Shown here: positions 18,985 through 28,555 of the stretch, in pieces
Numbering within the stretch: the first letter of the stretch is position 1
How the letters are laid out: each line of letters starts with the position of its first letter
NCBI GenBank assembly: GCA_019114415.1
Contig: DXFO01000009.1
Location: 62,001-126,000, forward strand
Direction: 5' to 3'
DNA from: Candidatus Gemmiger faecavium
GTDB taxonomy: Bacteria > Bacillota > Clostridia > Oscillospirales > Ruminococcaceae
DNA: 64,000 nt
Notes under the pieces: generated by a model
Database searches by the model: none
Told to the model about the DNA's origin: nothing
What the model saw: the letters and a program-made list of their open reading frames with translations, nothing else
Position numbers and translations under genes: made by a program

Positions 18985-20028
18985 ATGAGCACCAAAAATA
19001 CCAAGGCAAAGACCCCCGCTGCGGATCAGCTGGATTACACCCCGGTCACCTATGACCCGCAGTATATCCTGATGGTCAACAACCTCAAAAAATACTTCCC
19101 CATCAAGGGCGGACTGGTCAGCCGCACCGTGGGCCAGGTCAAGGCCGTGGACGGCGTTACCTTCAACCTGCGCCGCGGCTGCACCATGGGTCTGGTCGGC
19201 GAGTCCGGCTGCGGCAAGTCCACCACCGGCCGCACCATCCTGCGCCTGTCCGGTGAAAAGACCGGTGGCCAGGTCCTGTTCAACGGCCAGGAGGTCTACG
19301 ATCTGGACGCCAAGGCCATGCGCGCCCTGCGTCCCAAGATGCAGATCATCTTCCAGGACCCCTTCTCCAGCCTGTCTCCCCGTCTGCCCGTCGGTGAGAT
19401 CATCGGCGAGGCCGTCCGTGAGCACAATCTGGTGCCCAAGGCGGAGTTCAACGACTATATCGACAAGATCATGGACCAGTGCGGCCTGCAGCCCTTCCAC
19501 AAGGACCGCTATCCCCACGAGTTCTCCGGCGGCCAGCGCCAGCGTATCTGCATCGCCCGTGCCCTGGCTCTGAACCCCGAGTTCGTCGTCTGCGATGAGC
19601 CGGTCTCCGCTCTGGACGTGTCCATTCAGGCGCAGATCATCAACCTGCTGAAAGATCTGCAGGATCAGTACAACCTGACCTACCTGTTCATCTCCCACGA
19701 CCTGTCCGTCGTTGAGCACATCTCCGACACGGTGGGCGTCATGTACCTGGGCAACCTGGTGGAGTACGGCGAGACGGAGGACATCTTCCGCAACCCGCTG
19801 CACCCCTACACCAAGGCGCTGTTCTCGGCCATTCCCATTCCCGACCCCACCGTCAAGCGCGAGCGTATCGTGCTGGAAGGCACTCTGCCCTCCCCGGCAA
19901 ACCCGCCCAAGGGCTGCAAGTTCCACACCCGCTGCAAGTACTGCACCCAGCGCTGCAAGGAGGAAGCTCCCGTCCAGCGTGAGGTCGAACCCGGACATTA
20001 CGTGGTCTGCCATCTGTTTGACAAATGA
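18985..20028 (+). CDS. Oligopeptide ABC transporter ATP-binding protein, DppF/OppF type
   Basis: 347 residues; second ATPase of the importer. Walker A GESGCGKS at 72-79, signature [15 protein letters not shown], Walker [14 protein letters not shown]. The C-terminal region has [16 protein letters not shown], the cysteine cluster seen in the OppF/DppF C-terminal domain. The start codon directly follows the stop of the first ATPase gene, and its own stop overlaps the next small ORF (ATGA). Confidence 0.94.
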   Translation: MSTKNTKAKTPAADQLDYTPVTYDPQYILMVNNLKKYFPIKGGLVSRTVGQVKAVDGVTFNLRRGCTMGLVGESGCGKSTTGRTILRLSGEKTGGQVLFNGQEVYDLDAKAMRALRPKMQIIFQDPFSSLSPRLPVGEIIGEAVREHNLVPKAEFNDYIDKIMDQCGLQPFHKDRYPHEFSGGQRQRICIARALALNPEFVVCDEPVSALDVSIQAQIINLLKDLQDQYNLTYLFISHDLSVVEHISDTVGVMYLGNLVEYGETEDIFRNPLHPYTKALFSAIPIPDPTVKRERIVLEGTLPSPANPPKGCKFHTRCKYCTQRCKEEAPVQREVEPGHYVVCHLFDK

Positions 20029-20312
20029 AAAAACGCGAACCCTTCGAGGACGATGGACGCACCATCGTCGATATGAGCGGCATCGACCTGCCGTCCCCTT
20101 TTCTGCCGCGCAAGCCGCGGCAGCTTGAACGGGACAACGCCCCCCAGGACAAGCCCGAGACCAGTCGGCGGCCCTGGGAGCAGCCTGACGAGCTGGATGG
20201 AAAACAACGGCTCTGGGCGGCGCTGGGGGCATTGAAGGCGGGGCTGATGATCGGCGCCGTATATATCGTGGGCCTGGGACTCATCGTCCTGCTCATGGTC
20301 CTGCTCTGGTAA
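20025..20312 (+). CDS. Small C-terminally anchored membrane protein at the end of the opp operon
   Basis: 95 residues. A polar, proline-rich N-terminal half is followed by one hydrophobic helix at about 70-94 (LMIGAVYIVGLGLIVLLMVL). It overlaps the DppF stop by 4 bases and precedes the operon terminator, so it is translated with the transporter. I recognise no family. It could be a small accessory subunit, which is inference from position. Confidence 0.65.
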   Translation: MKKREPFEDDGRTIVDMSGIDLPSPFLPRKPRQLERDNAPQDKPETSRRPWEQPDELDGKQRLWAALGALKAGLMIGAVYIVGLGLIVLLMVLLW

Positions 20313-20352
20313 CGGCGCTGCGGCGGTCCCACCGCCCGCAACACAAACAAAT

Positions 20353-20398
20353 AAGCGGCTCCGGCACATCCCGCAGGGGATGGGCCGGGGCCGCTTTG
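20353..20398. terminator. Terminator shared by the opp operon and the AraC gene
   Basis: AGCGGC-TCCGGC-ACATCCC pairs with GGGATGG-GCCGG-GGCCGCT around a GCAG loop, with T residues after it on plus and TTATTTGTTTG on minus. Confidence 0.75.
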
Positions 20399-20415
20399 TG
20401 CATTTTGGGGACAGG

Positions 20416-21228
20416 TCAGAGATAGATCTCGTTGGAGCGGGAGGGCAGGCGCACGGCGGGGCCGGGGGCGTTGGAATCCCGCCAGGCCGCAGGGGTCTGG
20501 CCGGTCTCCCGCTTGAACACCCGGCAGAGGTAGTTGGCGCTGGAAAAGCCGCACAGGGCGGCGATCATGTCCAGGCTGTACTCCCGTTCCAGAAGCAGCA
20601 GCTTGGCGGCTTCGATGCGGGTGGTGGTGAGGTACTTGCCGGGGGAGACGCCCATCTCCGCGGAGAAGGTCCGCACCAGGTGGCATTTGGAGACGCCCAG
20701 CTGACGGCTGAGCTCTTCCACGCCGTACAGACCGATGTAGTTGTCCCGGATGGCGGCCACCGCTTCCGCCACAAGGGGGCTGAGACGGCGGACAGCCTCG
20801 TCGGCATGGGAGAGCTCGCACAGCAGGGCATAGGCCCGCTGGCTTTGCTCGGCGGTATCCGCAGGATGGGCGTCGCACAGGCGGGCCAGCAGTTCCGCCG
20901 CCCCGGGGCACAGGGCACCGTCCGCAAAGCGGGGACGGCCCAGGTTGGCGGAGAACTCCTCCGCCGCCAGGCCGGTGAGTCGCACCGCCAGCAGGTGGCA
21001 GTCCTCCAGGGGCAGCAGGGTGACGGTGCCGCCGCAGAGCAGCAGGTCTCCCGAGGCGCCCGCCGCATCGTGGCCGCCGGGACCCTCCGCCCGACAGCAG
21101 CCGCTGGACAGAATGCCCGCCCACAGCCCCGGCCCCGGCAGAGAGGCGGGGGCGCTGCCAGTCAGCTCCCGCACCTCCGCCACGGCGCAGCAGCGATTCC
21201 AGTCAAAAATCAATTTCTGGTCCTCCAT
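20416..21228 (-). CDS. AraC family transcriptional regulator
   Basis: 270 residues. The C-terminal 100 residues (about 155-258) carry two helix-turn-helix motifs of the AraC type: VEELSRQLGVSKCHLVRTFS and the second YSLDMIAALCGFSSANYLCRVFKRETGQTP. The N-terminal part is a cupin-like sensing domain (LLCGGTVTLLPLEDCHLLAVRLTG). Effector and targets are unknown; it lies between the opp operon and an MsmX-type ATPase gene and is divergent from the latter, which is a plausible target. Confidence 0.88.
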   Translation of the reverse strand: MEDQKLIFDWNRCCAVAEVRELTGSAPASLPGPGLWAGILSSGCCRAEGPGGHDAAGASGDLLLCGGTVTLLPLEDCHLLAVRLTGLAAEEFSANLGRPRFADGALCPGAAELLARLCDAHPADTAEQSQRAYALLCELSHADEAVRRLSPLVAEAVAAIRDNYIGLYGVEELSRQLGVSKCHLVRTFSAEMGVSPGKYLTTTRIEAAKLLLLEREYSLDMIAALCGFSSANYLCRVFKRETGQTPAAWRDSNAPGPAVRLPSRSNEIYL

Positions 21229-21254
21229 ATCAATAAAGTGCTATATCTTTTCTT

Positions 21255-21283
21255 AGAATAAGCTGTTATTATAGACTTGTCAA
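21255..21283 (-). promoter_or_regulatory. Promoter of the AraC regulator gene
   Basis: On the minus strand TTGACA and TATTCT are 17 bases apart, about 30 bases before the start codon. Confidence 0.7.
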
Positions 21284-21334
21284 GAGAAAACAACCCGAAA
21301 GGGTATCAACAAATTGCAATGGAGGTACATCGCA

Positions 21335-22447
21335 ATGGCCAGTATCAGCTGCCGTCACATCTACAAGATCTACCCGGGTAACGTCACCGCCGTCAAGGAC
21401 TTCAACCTGGAGATCCAGGACAAGGAGTTCGTCGTTTTCGTCGGTCCTTCCGGCTGCGGCAAGTCCACCACCCTGCGTATGGTCGCCGGTCTGGAGGAAA
21501 TCTCCAAGGGCGAAATGTACATCGGCGATCGCCTGATCAATGACGTTCCCCCGAAGGATCGTGACATCGCGATGGTGTTCCAGAACTACGCGCTGTACCC
21601 CCATATGACCGTTTACAAGAACATGGCTTTCGGCCTGGAACTGCGCAAGATGCCTAAGGACGAGATCGACAAGCGCGTCCGCGAGGCTGCCAAGATCCTG
21701 GAGATCGAGCACCTGCTTGACCGTAAGCCCAAGGCTCTGTCCGGCGGCCAGCGTCAGCGTGTTGCCCTGGGCCGCGCTATGGTCCGTAACCCGGCGGTCT
21801 TCCTGCTCGACGAGCCTCTGTCCAACCTGGACGCCAAGCTCCGTACCAGCATGCGTACCGAGATCATCAAGCTGCACAAGCGCCTGGCTACCACCTTCAT
21901 CTACGTTACCCATGACCAGACCGAGGCCATGACCATGGGCGACCGCATCGTCGTTATGAAGGACGGCGTCATCCAGCAGGTCGATACCCCGCAGAACCTG
22001 TACGATTACCCCTGCAACATCTTCGTTGCCGGCTTCATCGGCAGCCCCCAGATGAACTTCATGGACGGCACCCTGGAGAAGAACGGCACCACCTATACCG
22101 TCGACCTGGCCGGCACCAAACTGCCTCTGCCCGCCGAAAAGACCAAGGACGGCAAGCTGGATGCTTACGTCGGCAAGACCCTCAAGGTCGGCATCCGTCC
22201 CGAGGATATGAAGGACGACGAGGAATTCCTGGCCAAGCACCCCGACACCCAGCTGCAGGCTGAGGTCGAGGTCTCCGAGCTGATGGGCGCTGAGATCTAC
22301 CTGTACCTGACCTACAAGGGCCAGAACATGATGGCTCGCGTTGCTCCCACCTCCAAGGCTCGCCGCGGCGACAAGGTCACCGTTGCTCTGGATTCCAACA
22401 AGATCCACCTGTTCGATCCCGAGACCGAGCTGACCATCCTCAACTGA
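21335..22447 (+). CDS. msmX: Multiple-sugar ABC transporter ATP-binding protein, MsmX/UgpC type
   Basis: 370 residues. Walker [10 protein letters not shown] at 37-45, signature [15 protein letters not shown], Walker [17 protein letters not shown], and a C-terminal TOBE domain (about 240-365). This family energises several carbohydrate importers in Firmicutes, and the gene often stands alone, as here; no permease or binding protein is adjacent. The track start (TTG at 21314) is replaced by the ATG at 21335, which follows GGAGG. T-ending codons are frequent, suggesting high expression. It is flanked by its own terminator. Confidence 0.9.
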   Translation: MASISCRHIYKIYPGNVTAVKDFNLEIQDKEFVVFVGPSGCGKSTTLRMVAGLEEISKGEMYIGDRLINDVPPKDRDIAMVFQNYALYPHMTVYKNMAFGLELRKMPKDEIDKRVREAAKILEIEHLLDRKPKALSGGQRQRVALGRAMVRNPAVFLLDEPLSNLDAKLRTSMRTEIIKLHKRLATTFIYVTHDQTEAMTMGDRIVVMKDGVIQQVDTPQNLYDYPCNIFVAGFIGSPQMNFMDGTLEKNGTTYTVDLAGTKLPLPAEKTKDGKLDAYVGKTLKVGIRPEDMKDDEEFLAKHPDTQLQAEVEVSELMGAEIYLYLTYKGQNMMARVAPTSKARRGDKVTVALDSNKIHLFDPETELTILN

Positions 22448-22467
22448 TTGATCGTCTCCTGAATAAT

Positions 22468-22512
22468 ACACAAAAGCAGCCCCGCCAACAGGCGGGGTTG
22501 CTTTTGTGTTGG
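22468..22512 (+). terminator. Terminator of the MsmX-type gene
   Basis: ACACAAAAGCAGCCCCGCC and GGCGGGGTTGCTTTTGTGT form a 19-bp stem with an AACA loop. Confidence 0.85.
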
Positions 22513-22779
22513 GGGGAAAACCGGTGATATGAGCCGGTGGGGGCTGTCCCTGGGGGAGGGTGGACTTTTGGGGGAAAGAGGTGCGCGCCGGGGCGGGAAG
22601 GCAGGAAGCAGGGAACCGGGGTGGCAGGTGCGGTGGGGGAGGCAGATGTGGCAGTCGGCGGGAAACTGTCAGGAGGGCGGAATGGGATAACGGAATGAAG
22701 AACGGCGGGGGCGCTGTTTATTCTGTGCCGGAAAAACGGGAACAGAAAGTGAGAACAGACGAAAACAGAAAGTAGAAAC
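22513..22779. other. Purine-rich spacer without a recognisable gene
   Basis: About 270 bases between convergent transcription units. It is strongly G/A-rich on the plus strand. I see no conserved coding frame, RNA or repeat in it. Confidence 0.5.
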
Positions 22780-22831
22780 AAAAAAATACAGCGCCCATAT
22801 AATACAAACTGTAATATATAGGCGTTGTATT
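22780..22831 (-). terminator. Terminator of the first MATE gene (minus strand)
   Basis: On the minus strand AATACAACGCC pairs with GGCGCTGTATT and is followed by TTTTTGTTTC. The loop is long and AT-rich. Confidence 0.65.
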
Positions 22832-22869
22832 CTGGAATGTATTACTTTGGGCCGCTGGTTTACAGGCGG

Positions 22870-24246
22870 TCAGTGCAGGTTGCCCCGGGTGGGAGCGCCG
22901 CCGCCGGGGGAGGGCAGTGGGCAGTGAGCCAGGTACCAGGCAAACAGGATGGAGCTGATGCTCCAGGTCAGGGGATAGGCCCAGAAGATGACGCCGATGT
23001 CGGGAATCAGGCGCAGGACCACGGTGATGTAGGTGATACGCAGGGCGCACCAGACCGCCAGCATGACGATCATGGGGACGGTGGGGCGGCCCAGGCCGCG
23101 CAGGATGCCGGCACAGCAATGGCTGAAGGCCAACAGGCAGTAGAACAGCGAGACGGTGCGGGCCTGCCGGACACCGAAGGCGATGACATCCGGTTCCCCG
23201 TTGAAGGCGGCGATGAGCAGGGGGGCCAGGGCAAAGATGGCAAGGCCGATGGCTTCCGCCAGCAGGGGAGAAGTCACCAGGCCGAAGCGCATGCCCTTGC
23301 GCACACGGTCCAGCTTGGCCGCGCCGATGTTCTGGCTGACAAAGGTGGCCAGAGCCATGGAAAAGCAGGTCACGGGCAAAAAGGCAAAGCCTTCGATCTT
23401 GCTGTAAGCGCCGCAGCCGGCCATGGCCTGTGCGCCGAAGGAGTTGATATTGGCCTGGACAATGACGTTGGCCAGGGAAATGACCGAGTTCTGCACGCCG
23501 GAGGGAACGCCCTGGGCGACCACCGCCCGCAAGGTGGCCGGGTGGAAGCGGACCTGCTTCCAGCGGACGCCGTAATCCTCGGGGGAGAGGGTGAGCTTGC
23601 GGAAAGCTAGGAACGCGCTGGCCGCCTGGGAGATGATGGTGGCCAGGGCGGCGGCGCCTACCCCGAAGTGAAAGACCCCGACGAACAACAGGTCCAGCAC
23701 CACATTGAGCAGGGATGCCGCAATAAGATAATACATGGGGCTGCGGCTGTCACCCACCGATTGCAGGATGCTGGCACCGATGTTATACAGCACCACCGCC
23801 GTGGAACCCAGGAAGTAGACCCGGAAATACACCACGGAATTGACAAAAACATCGTCCGGGGTGCCCATCCAGCGCAGGATCTGCGGGGTCAGCACCACGC
23901 CCAGCACCGTCAGCACTACGCTGACCGCCAGGCCCAGGGCCACGGTGGTGTGCACCGTCCGCTTCAGGGCTTCCGAGTCCTTGGCACCGTAGTGGCGGGC
24001 AATGAGCACGCCCGCGCCCAGGCTGACACCGTTGACAAAACCGGTGAGCAGAAAAATCAGGCTGCCGGAGGAACCCACCGCTGCCAGGGCGTTGCCGCCC
24101 AGAAAGTTGCCCACGATGAGGGAGTCTACCGCGTTGTACAGCTGCTGAAACAGATTGCTGAAAAAAATGGGAATTGCAAATACCAGCATCCCCTTGGCGA
24201 CACTGCCTTCGGTCAGAGAGACCTGTCCTTTGAACATCCTATCCAT
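22870..24246 (-). CDS. MATE family efflux transporter
   Basis: 458 residues, about twelve transmembrane helices in two six-helix MatE repeats. The N-terminal block FAIPIFFSNLFQQLYNAVDSLI is the classic MATE signature; in the second half FLPVTCFSMALATFVSQNIGA matches the repeat. It exports cationic compounds using a Na+ or H+ gradient; the substrate cannot be read. Start options are GTG 24252, ATG 24246 and ATG 24237; I chose 24246 because AAGGTG precedes it closely. It is a single-gene unit. Confidence 0.9.
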   Translation of the reverse strand: MDRMFKGQVSLTEGSVAKGMLVFAIPIFFSNLFQQLYNAVDSLIVGNFLGGNALAAVGSSGSLIFLLTGFVNGVSLGAGVLIARHYGAKDSEALKRTVHTTVALGLAVSVVLTVLGVVLTPQILRWMGTPDDVFVNSVVYFRVYFLGSTAVVLYNIGASILQSVGDSRSPMYYLIAASLLNVVLDLLFVGVFHFGVGAAALATIISQAASAFLAFRKLTLSPEDYGVRWKQVRFHPATLRAVVAQGVPSGVQNSVISLANVIVQANINSFGAQAMAGCGAYSKIEGFAFLPVTCFSMALATFVSQNIGAAKLDRVRKGMRFGLVTSPLLAEAIGLAIFALAPLLIAAFNGEPDVIAFGVRQARTVSLFYCLLAFSHCCAGILRGLGRPTVPMIVMLAVWCALRITYITVVLRLIPDIGVIFWAYPLTWSISSILFAWYLAHCPLPSPGGGAPTRGNLH

Positions 24247-24317
24247 CCACACCTTATTATAAAGTCATAAAATTAATGGTAGTCCGTGTGGGGACGGTTG
24301 TCAAGTGGAAAGGGGCG

Positions 24318-25352
24318 TCAGAGCAGGTCGTCGGTGGTACCCAGCCGGGTGCCGGGGAAGTAGTAGTCCAGAATATCCTGCCAGGAGGCTCCTCCCGCCG
24401 CCATGGCCCGGGCGCCCTCCTGGCTCAGGCCCACGCCATGGCCGTAGCCCCGGGTGGTGACGGTGAATTCCCCATCCTGCCAGGCGATGGCAAAGCAGGC
24501 GGAACGCAGGCTCAGGGCGGAGCGCATCTGGGTACCGGTGACGCTCTGGCCGCAGACCTGGATGGTGTCCACGTAGCCCGCGTCGTCCCAGACGGTCTCG
24601 CCGATCCAGGTGTCCGGGTTGCCGGTGACGTCGATACCCAGATAGGCATACATAGCGTCGGAGACCTGCTGGGCGTCGTACTGGACGGTGACTTCAAAGT
24701 CGTCGGCGGTTTTGTCCCAGGAGGAATCCACCCCCTGTAAGTAAGGCAGAGACTCCACCCAGACCCGCTGGCTGGCCTGGGTATGCCCGGCGCTGATGGC
24801 ATGGTAGCAGGTGGCGGCGGGAGCATCGTCGTACAGCACCAGGTCGTACAGCACTTCCTCCGCCAGTTGGGTGAAGTGCTGCCAGCGGGTCTCGAAATCC
24901 TCCCCCCAGCGGCTGCGCAGGACTTCCTCGGTGGTCCAGCCGCTGCACTGGGCGCTGTTGACGGTGATGGCCGCGTCCTTCTGGTCACTGTGCTCCAGCT
25001 GATAGAGTGCCCAGCTGTGGCTGGCCACCATCTGGGCCATCAGGGCGTCGTCCGGCCAGTCGGGGGGCATCTCACAGGCGGCGGCTCCGATGAGGTACTC
25101 CAGGGCGGGGACGCTGACGGCCTCCCCTGCGGCATCGTCCCACACCAGAATGGCCTGGGGTTCGGCCCGGGGCGTGTCGGGGGCGGTGTCCTCCTGCTCT
25201 TGGGCGGAGGCATCGGGAAGGGCAGTGGGCGAGGGGGAGGCTCCGGCATCTCCCGGGGCAAAAAAGGGAAGCAGACACAAAAACGGCGCGGCCGCAGCCA
25301 GGATCAGCAGCAGGACCGCACAGAGAACGGTGCGTTTGACAGCGGTTTTCAT
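24318..25352 (-). CDS. SpoIID/LytB-like protein
   Basis: 344 residues. One N-terminal transmembrane helix (about 8-30) is followed by a Pro/Ser/Asp-rich linker and a SpoIID domain. The catalytic-region motif GYGHGVGLSQEGA is at 302-314 and the family segment EMPPDWPDDALMAQMVASHSWALYQ is present. SpoIID is a lytic transglycosylase that acts on peptidoglycan during engulfment; relatives also occur outside sporulation. The track ORF begins far upstream; the ATG at 25352 follows GGAGGGTATC. The gene is isolated from other sporulation genes here, so spore function is not proven. Confidence 0.85.
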   Translation of the reverse strand: MKTAVKRTVLCAVLLLILAAAAPFLCLLPFFAPGDAGASPSPTALPDASAQEQEDTAPDTPRAEPQAILVWDDAAGEAVSVPALEYLIGAAACEMPPDWPDDALMAQMVASHSWALYQLEHSDQKDAAITVNSAQCSGWTTEEVLRSRWGEDFETRWQHFTQLAEEVLYDLVLYDDAPAATCYHAISAGHTQASQRVWVESLPYLQGVDSSWDKTADDFEVTVQYDAQQVSDAMYAYLGIDVTGNPDTWIGETVWDDAGYVDTIQVCGQSVTGTQMRSALSLRSACFAIAWQDGEFTVTTRGYGHGVGLSQEGARAMAAGGASWQDILDYYFPGTRLGTTDDLL

Positions 25353-25562
25353 GATACCCTCCGGGACAGGCCGGTATTGCAATTTGCCGCCTGCACGGGT
25401 AAAATAGTAAAACAAACCCGGAAGCTGCCCCTGTGGCGGGCGGCGGCCTCCGAAACGAGTGAAACAGGCGGCGGGGCGTGTCCCCTTTGCTACCAATGTA
25501 TGCGGCAGCGGCCGCAAATATGCCGCGGGTCTTTTGTGCGGCCCCGGCGGTGGGAGGAAACC

Positions 25563-26366
25563 ATGAACAAACGAATTGCGGCTGTGGCCGCGGCGGTCTT
25601 TTGCCTGGCGCTGGGCGCCGTGCGCGCCGTGGATCTGGTCCGCTGGACCGAAACTTCTACCGGCTTTCCCCTGGTGGGGGAGGCCTGGTACCGGTATCTT
25701 GCGGCGCTGGCCGGTGTGGTGGTGCTGTATCTGCTGTCCCGGTGCGCCCAGCCCCGCCCGGCGGCCATGGTCCGGGGCAAGGCATGGCTGGGCATCGGGA
25801 TGCTGCTGGCCGGCGGTCTGATGCTGGAGACCGGCGTCAGCACGATTTTGGTCCGCAGCGGCGCGCTGGTCATGCCCCGGGGCATTCTGGAGGCAGTGAG
25901 CGGCGGGTGGATGATCCTGTTCGGGTTGCAGGCCTTTCTGGCGCCGCCCAAAAAGCCCCTGCCTGCGGTGCTGGGCCTGCCCATGCTGGCCGGGCCGCTG
26001 TGGCTGACGGTGGAGCGCTTTGCCATGGAACCGGCCTCGGTGACGCGGACCACCCATATCTTTGCGGTGCTGTCCGCAGCCGCGGCCCTGTGCGCGGTGA
26101 ATGCTCTGCTGAAGGTGATCTTTCTGCCCACGGCGGCGTTCGGCAAGGGACTGTTCTTTTACGGGATGCTGGCTTTTCTGTTCTGCACCTGCGGGGAACT
26201 GCCCCAGACGGTGCTGGCCTTTGTGGGCGGCACGGCGGACCTGCTGGAACTGGTGGAGTCCTGCGGTCTGGGCGCGGTGGGCCTGTGCGGCCTGATCTGC
26301 GCGGTGTATGCCACCGGCCCCCAGCGCAGCCCTGTCCCCGGAGAGCGCACCGGGGAAAACGACTGA
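25563..26366 (+). CDS. Polytopic membrane protein, unknown function
   Basis: 267 residues with about seven hydrophobic helices (for example 5-22, 42-60, 75-95, 105-122, 135-150, 160-180 and 200-260). No family is recognised. The ATG at 25563 follows GGGAGGAAACC and begins MNKRIAAVAAAVFCLALG; the upstream part of the track ORF is antisense to the SpoIID-like gene and is discarded. The gene is divergent from the SpoIID-like gene and convergent with the LysR gene. Confidence 0.7.
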   Translation: MNKRIAAVAAAVFCLALGAVRAVDLVRWTETSTGFPLVGEAWYRYLAALAGVVVLYLLSRCAQPRPAAMVRGKAWLGIGMLLAGGLMLETGVSTILVRSGALVMPRGILEAVSGGWMILFGLQAFLAPPKKPLPAVLGLPMLAGPLWLTVERFAMEPASVTRTTHIFAVLSAAAALCAVNALLKVIFLPTAAFGKGLFFYGMLAFLFCTCGELPQTVLAFVGGTADLLELVESCGLGAVGLCGLICAVYATGPQRSPVPGERTGEND

Positions 26367-26376
26367 CAAAACAACA

Positions 26377-26423
26377 AACCCGCCCGGACGATGGGATGTG
26401 ACATCGTCCGGGCGGGTTATTTT
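26377..26423. terminator. Terminator between convergent genes
   Basis: AACCCGCCCGGACGATG pairs perfectly with CATCGTCCGGGCGGGTT, then ATTTTTA on plus; on minus the stem is followed by TGTTGTTTTG. Confidence 0.88.
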
Positions 26424-26439
26424 TATGGGAAAAGGCCGG

Positions 26440-27336
26440 TCAGCCCTGGGGCGGGAACTCCGCCCAGAAGGTGCGGGCGAATTCCAGGAACTTGGCGGCG
26501 GCGGGGCCGAAAGGCTGATGCCGCTTCCAGGCGAACACGGTGGAGGTGGTCATGGGCGGGTCCAGCGGCCGGGTGCAGAGCTTGGTGGTGTCCAGAAACG
26601 GCAGGGATCCCTCGATGGTGACGGCGATGCCCATGCCGCCCGCCACCAGCACGGCGGCGTTGGTGCTCATGTTGCAGGTAAAGGGGACATCCAGGTCGCC
26701 GCAGCGATCCCCGAACCAGCTGGCGACCTCGCTGAGGACCCGGGGGCGCTGGGGCAGCAGCAGGGGGCGCCCGGCCAGGTCGTCCACCGTGACGGCGGAT
26801 TTGGCGGCCAGCGGATCGTCGGCGGGCATGAGGGCGATCCACTGTTCCCGCACCGGCAGGCGGATGAACTCGTATTTTTCCACGTCCACCGGTTCCAGCA
26901 AAATGCCCGCATCCAGCAGCCCCCGGTCCATCCGCTCCTTGACGTCGTCCGCTGTGCCGCTGTACAGCGTATAGTCTACCAGCGGGTAGCGCATGCGGAA
27001 GGCCTGAAACAGCCGGGGCATGACCCGGACGGCCTCCAGCTCGCCGCTGCCCAGGGCCACCGTGCCGGCCAGCGTCTCGTCCTGAAAGGCCAGCTCCTGC
27101 CGGGTCTTGTCCACCAGCTCGGAGATCTCCTCCGCCCGGCGGCGCAGCAAAAGGCCGTCCGGCGTCAGGGTGATGTGCCGGGTGCCGCGCTCAAACAGGC
27201 GGGTGCCCAGCTCCTCCTCCAGCTGGGAAAGCTGGCGGCTGAGGGTAGGCTGGGTGATGTGGAGGGATTCCGCAGCGCGGGTGATGCTCTCCTCCCGGGC
27301 GACGGCCAGAAAATATTGTAAGACCCGCAATTCCAT
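26440..27336 (-). CDS. LysR family transcriptional regulator
   Basis: 298 residues. The N-terminal winged helix (residues 1-60, with AAESLHITQPTLSRQLSQLEEELG) is followed by the co-inducer-binding domain. The ATG at 27336 has AAAGGGG in front; the long upstream extension of the track ORF comes from the antisense of repeat copy 1 and is rejected. It is divergent from a carboxymuconolactone-decarboxylase-like gene, the usual LysR layout for control of the neighbour. A short inverted repeat GACAGGAGTTCTGTC (27355-27369) just upstream could be part of its operator. Confidence 0.9.
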   Translation of the reverse strand: MELRVLQYFLAVAREESITRAAESLHITQPTLSRQLSQLEEELGTRLFERGTRHITLTPDGLLLRRRAEEISELVDKTRQELAFQDETLAGTVALGSGELEAVRVMPRLFQAFRMRYPLVDYTLYSGTADDVKERMDRGLLDAGILLEPVDVEKYEFIRLPVREQWIALMPADDPLAAKSAVTVDDLAGRPLLLPQRPRVLSEVASWFGDRCGDLDVPFTCNMSTNAAVLVAGGMGIAVTIEGSLPFLDTTKLCTRPLDPPMTTSTVFAWKRHQPFGPAAAKFLEFARTFWAEFPPQG

Positions 27337-27497
27337 GGGAATACCCCTTTCTGTGACAGGAGTTCTGTCCTTATTATAAATGCCGAACAGGCGGGTGTCA
27401 AAGCAAGCCATGCCTTTTGCGCATGACCGGGCATGGAAAGCAGGTATTTTACAAGGGCGGGGCAGGGCGGTACAATAAAGACAGAAAAACGGCGGCA

Positions 27498-27685
27498 AGC
27501 GCGAGTGACATAGGAAAACGAAGGCCTGCAAGGACTGCGAAGCATGGGAAACCCCTGCGCTGCGGCGGATACAGGGCAGAGGGGCGAAGCGCTCTTGTAT
27601 GGAACGCAAGGCCCGATAAAGCGGCAGATGCCGTTTTGCAGTCAGAGGTTTGGGGCGATGTTTTTTACGGAACCGCGCAGAAAGC
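27498..27685 (+). repeat. Interspersed repeat, copy 1 (diverged)
   Basis: Shares with copies at 50442 and 57177 the left end GCGCGAGTGACATAGGAAAAC, a central GGGCAGAGGGGCGAAGCGCTC, TGGAACGCAAG-CCCGATAA-GCGGCAGATGCCG, a TTTTGCAG element, and the right end GGAACCGCGCAG. Its internal and terminal inverted repeats are more eroded than those of the other two copies. It ends 19 bases before the next gene, in the same orientation. Confidence 0.8.
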
Positions 27686-27703
27686 AAAGGAGAGTGCTTG
27701 TAT

Positions 27704-28453
27704 ATGACACGGAGTGAAACGGCGCACGAAAAGGACAATGCCTGGTTTGCGGGGGAGGCCTTCCACGGCTGCGGGCTGGACCCGGAGTTTGAACAGATCG
27801 CCAAGAATTTCCTGCTGGGGGATGTGTCGGCCCGGGGCTGCCTGACCGACGTCCAGCGGGCGCTGGTGACGGTGGCGGCTCTGACGGCCACCCAGTCCCT
27901 GACCCATATGGAGCAGTATCTCCTGGCCGGGATGAAGATGGGCGCCACGGCGGAACAGCTGCGGGAGACCATCTACCAGTGCGCCCCCTACGTGGGGCTG
28001 GAGCGGGCGCTCTGCGCCCTGGAGGCGGCGTCCCCGGTGCTGTTCCGGGCGGACGGCGACGCGGCGTCCAACACCCGCGTCACCGAAAACGACCGCTTTG
28101 ATAAGGGCCTGGCGGTGCAGCGGCAGCTGTTCGGGGCGGAGAATATCGACAAGATGCGCGCCGCCGCCCCGGAGGAACTGCGGCACATACAGGACTATCT
28201 GTCGGCCCACTGCTTCGGGGATTTCTATACCCGGAGCGGGCTGGATCTGCCCACCCGGGAGCTCATCACCTTCTGTGCCATCTGCTGCCTGGGCGGGTGC
28301 GAACCTCAGGCCACCAGCCACGCGGGGGCCAACCTGGGCATCGGCAACGGGCGGGAGCTGCTCATCGACGCAGTGACCCAGTGTCTGCCCTTCATCGGGT
28401 TCCCCCGGACCCTCAACGCGCTGGGGTGCATCGACGCGGCCTGCCGCAAGTGA
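27704..28453 (+). CDS. Carboxymuconolactone decarboxylase family protein (two CMD domains)
   Basis: 249 residues with two AhpD/CMD-type halves. The first includes ALVTVAALTATQSLTHMEQYL and the second CCLGGCEPQATSHAGANLG, where the Cys and His residues resemble the peroxidase or thiol motif of this fold. In anaerobes such proteins accompany LysR regulators and oxidoreductases and may handle peroxides or act as gamma-carboxymuconolactone decarboxylases; the reaction is undecided. ATG at 27704 follows AAAGGAGAG; the track start is within repeat copy 1. Divergent from LysR. Confidence 0.85.
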   Translation: MTRSETAHEKDNAWFAGEAFHGCGLDPEFEQIAKNFLLGDVSARGCLTDVQRALVTVAALTATQSLTHMEQYLLAGMKMGATAEQLRETIYQCAPYVGLERALCALEAASPVLFRADGDAASNTRVTENDRFDKGLAVQRQLFGAENIDKMRAAAPEELRHIQDYLSAHCFGDFYTRSGLDLPTRELITFCAICCLGGCEPQATSHAGANLGIGNGRELLIDAVTQCLPFIGFPRTLNALGCIDAACRK

Positions 28454-28484
28454 GGACCCCGACAGCATACATTATTATAGAAAG

Positions 28485-28531
28485 AAAGGCCTCCCGGCCG
28501 GGACAGAAGTCCACATGCCGGGAGGCCTTTT
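28485..28531. terminator. Bidirectional terminator
   Basis: AAAGGCCTCCCGGC pairs with GCCGGGAGGCCTTTT between the convergent CMD-like and uracil-permease genes. Confidence 0.85.
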
Positions 28532-28555
28532 GGTTTGCGTTTGGGGGAGTTTCGG

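Noticed and set aside
17761-20232. 823-codon minus-strand ORF across the two ATPase genes
   Set aside because: Antisense shadow of DppD/DppF; no ribosome-binding site or domain.
27417-27707. 96-codon ORF overlapping repeat copy 1
   Set aside because: Lies mainly in the repeat, no ribosome-binding site, not conserved in frame with the other copies.
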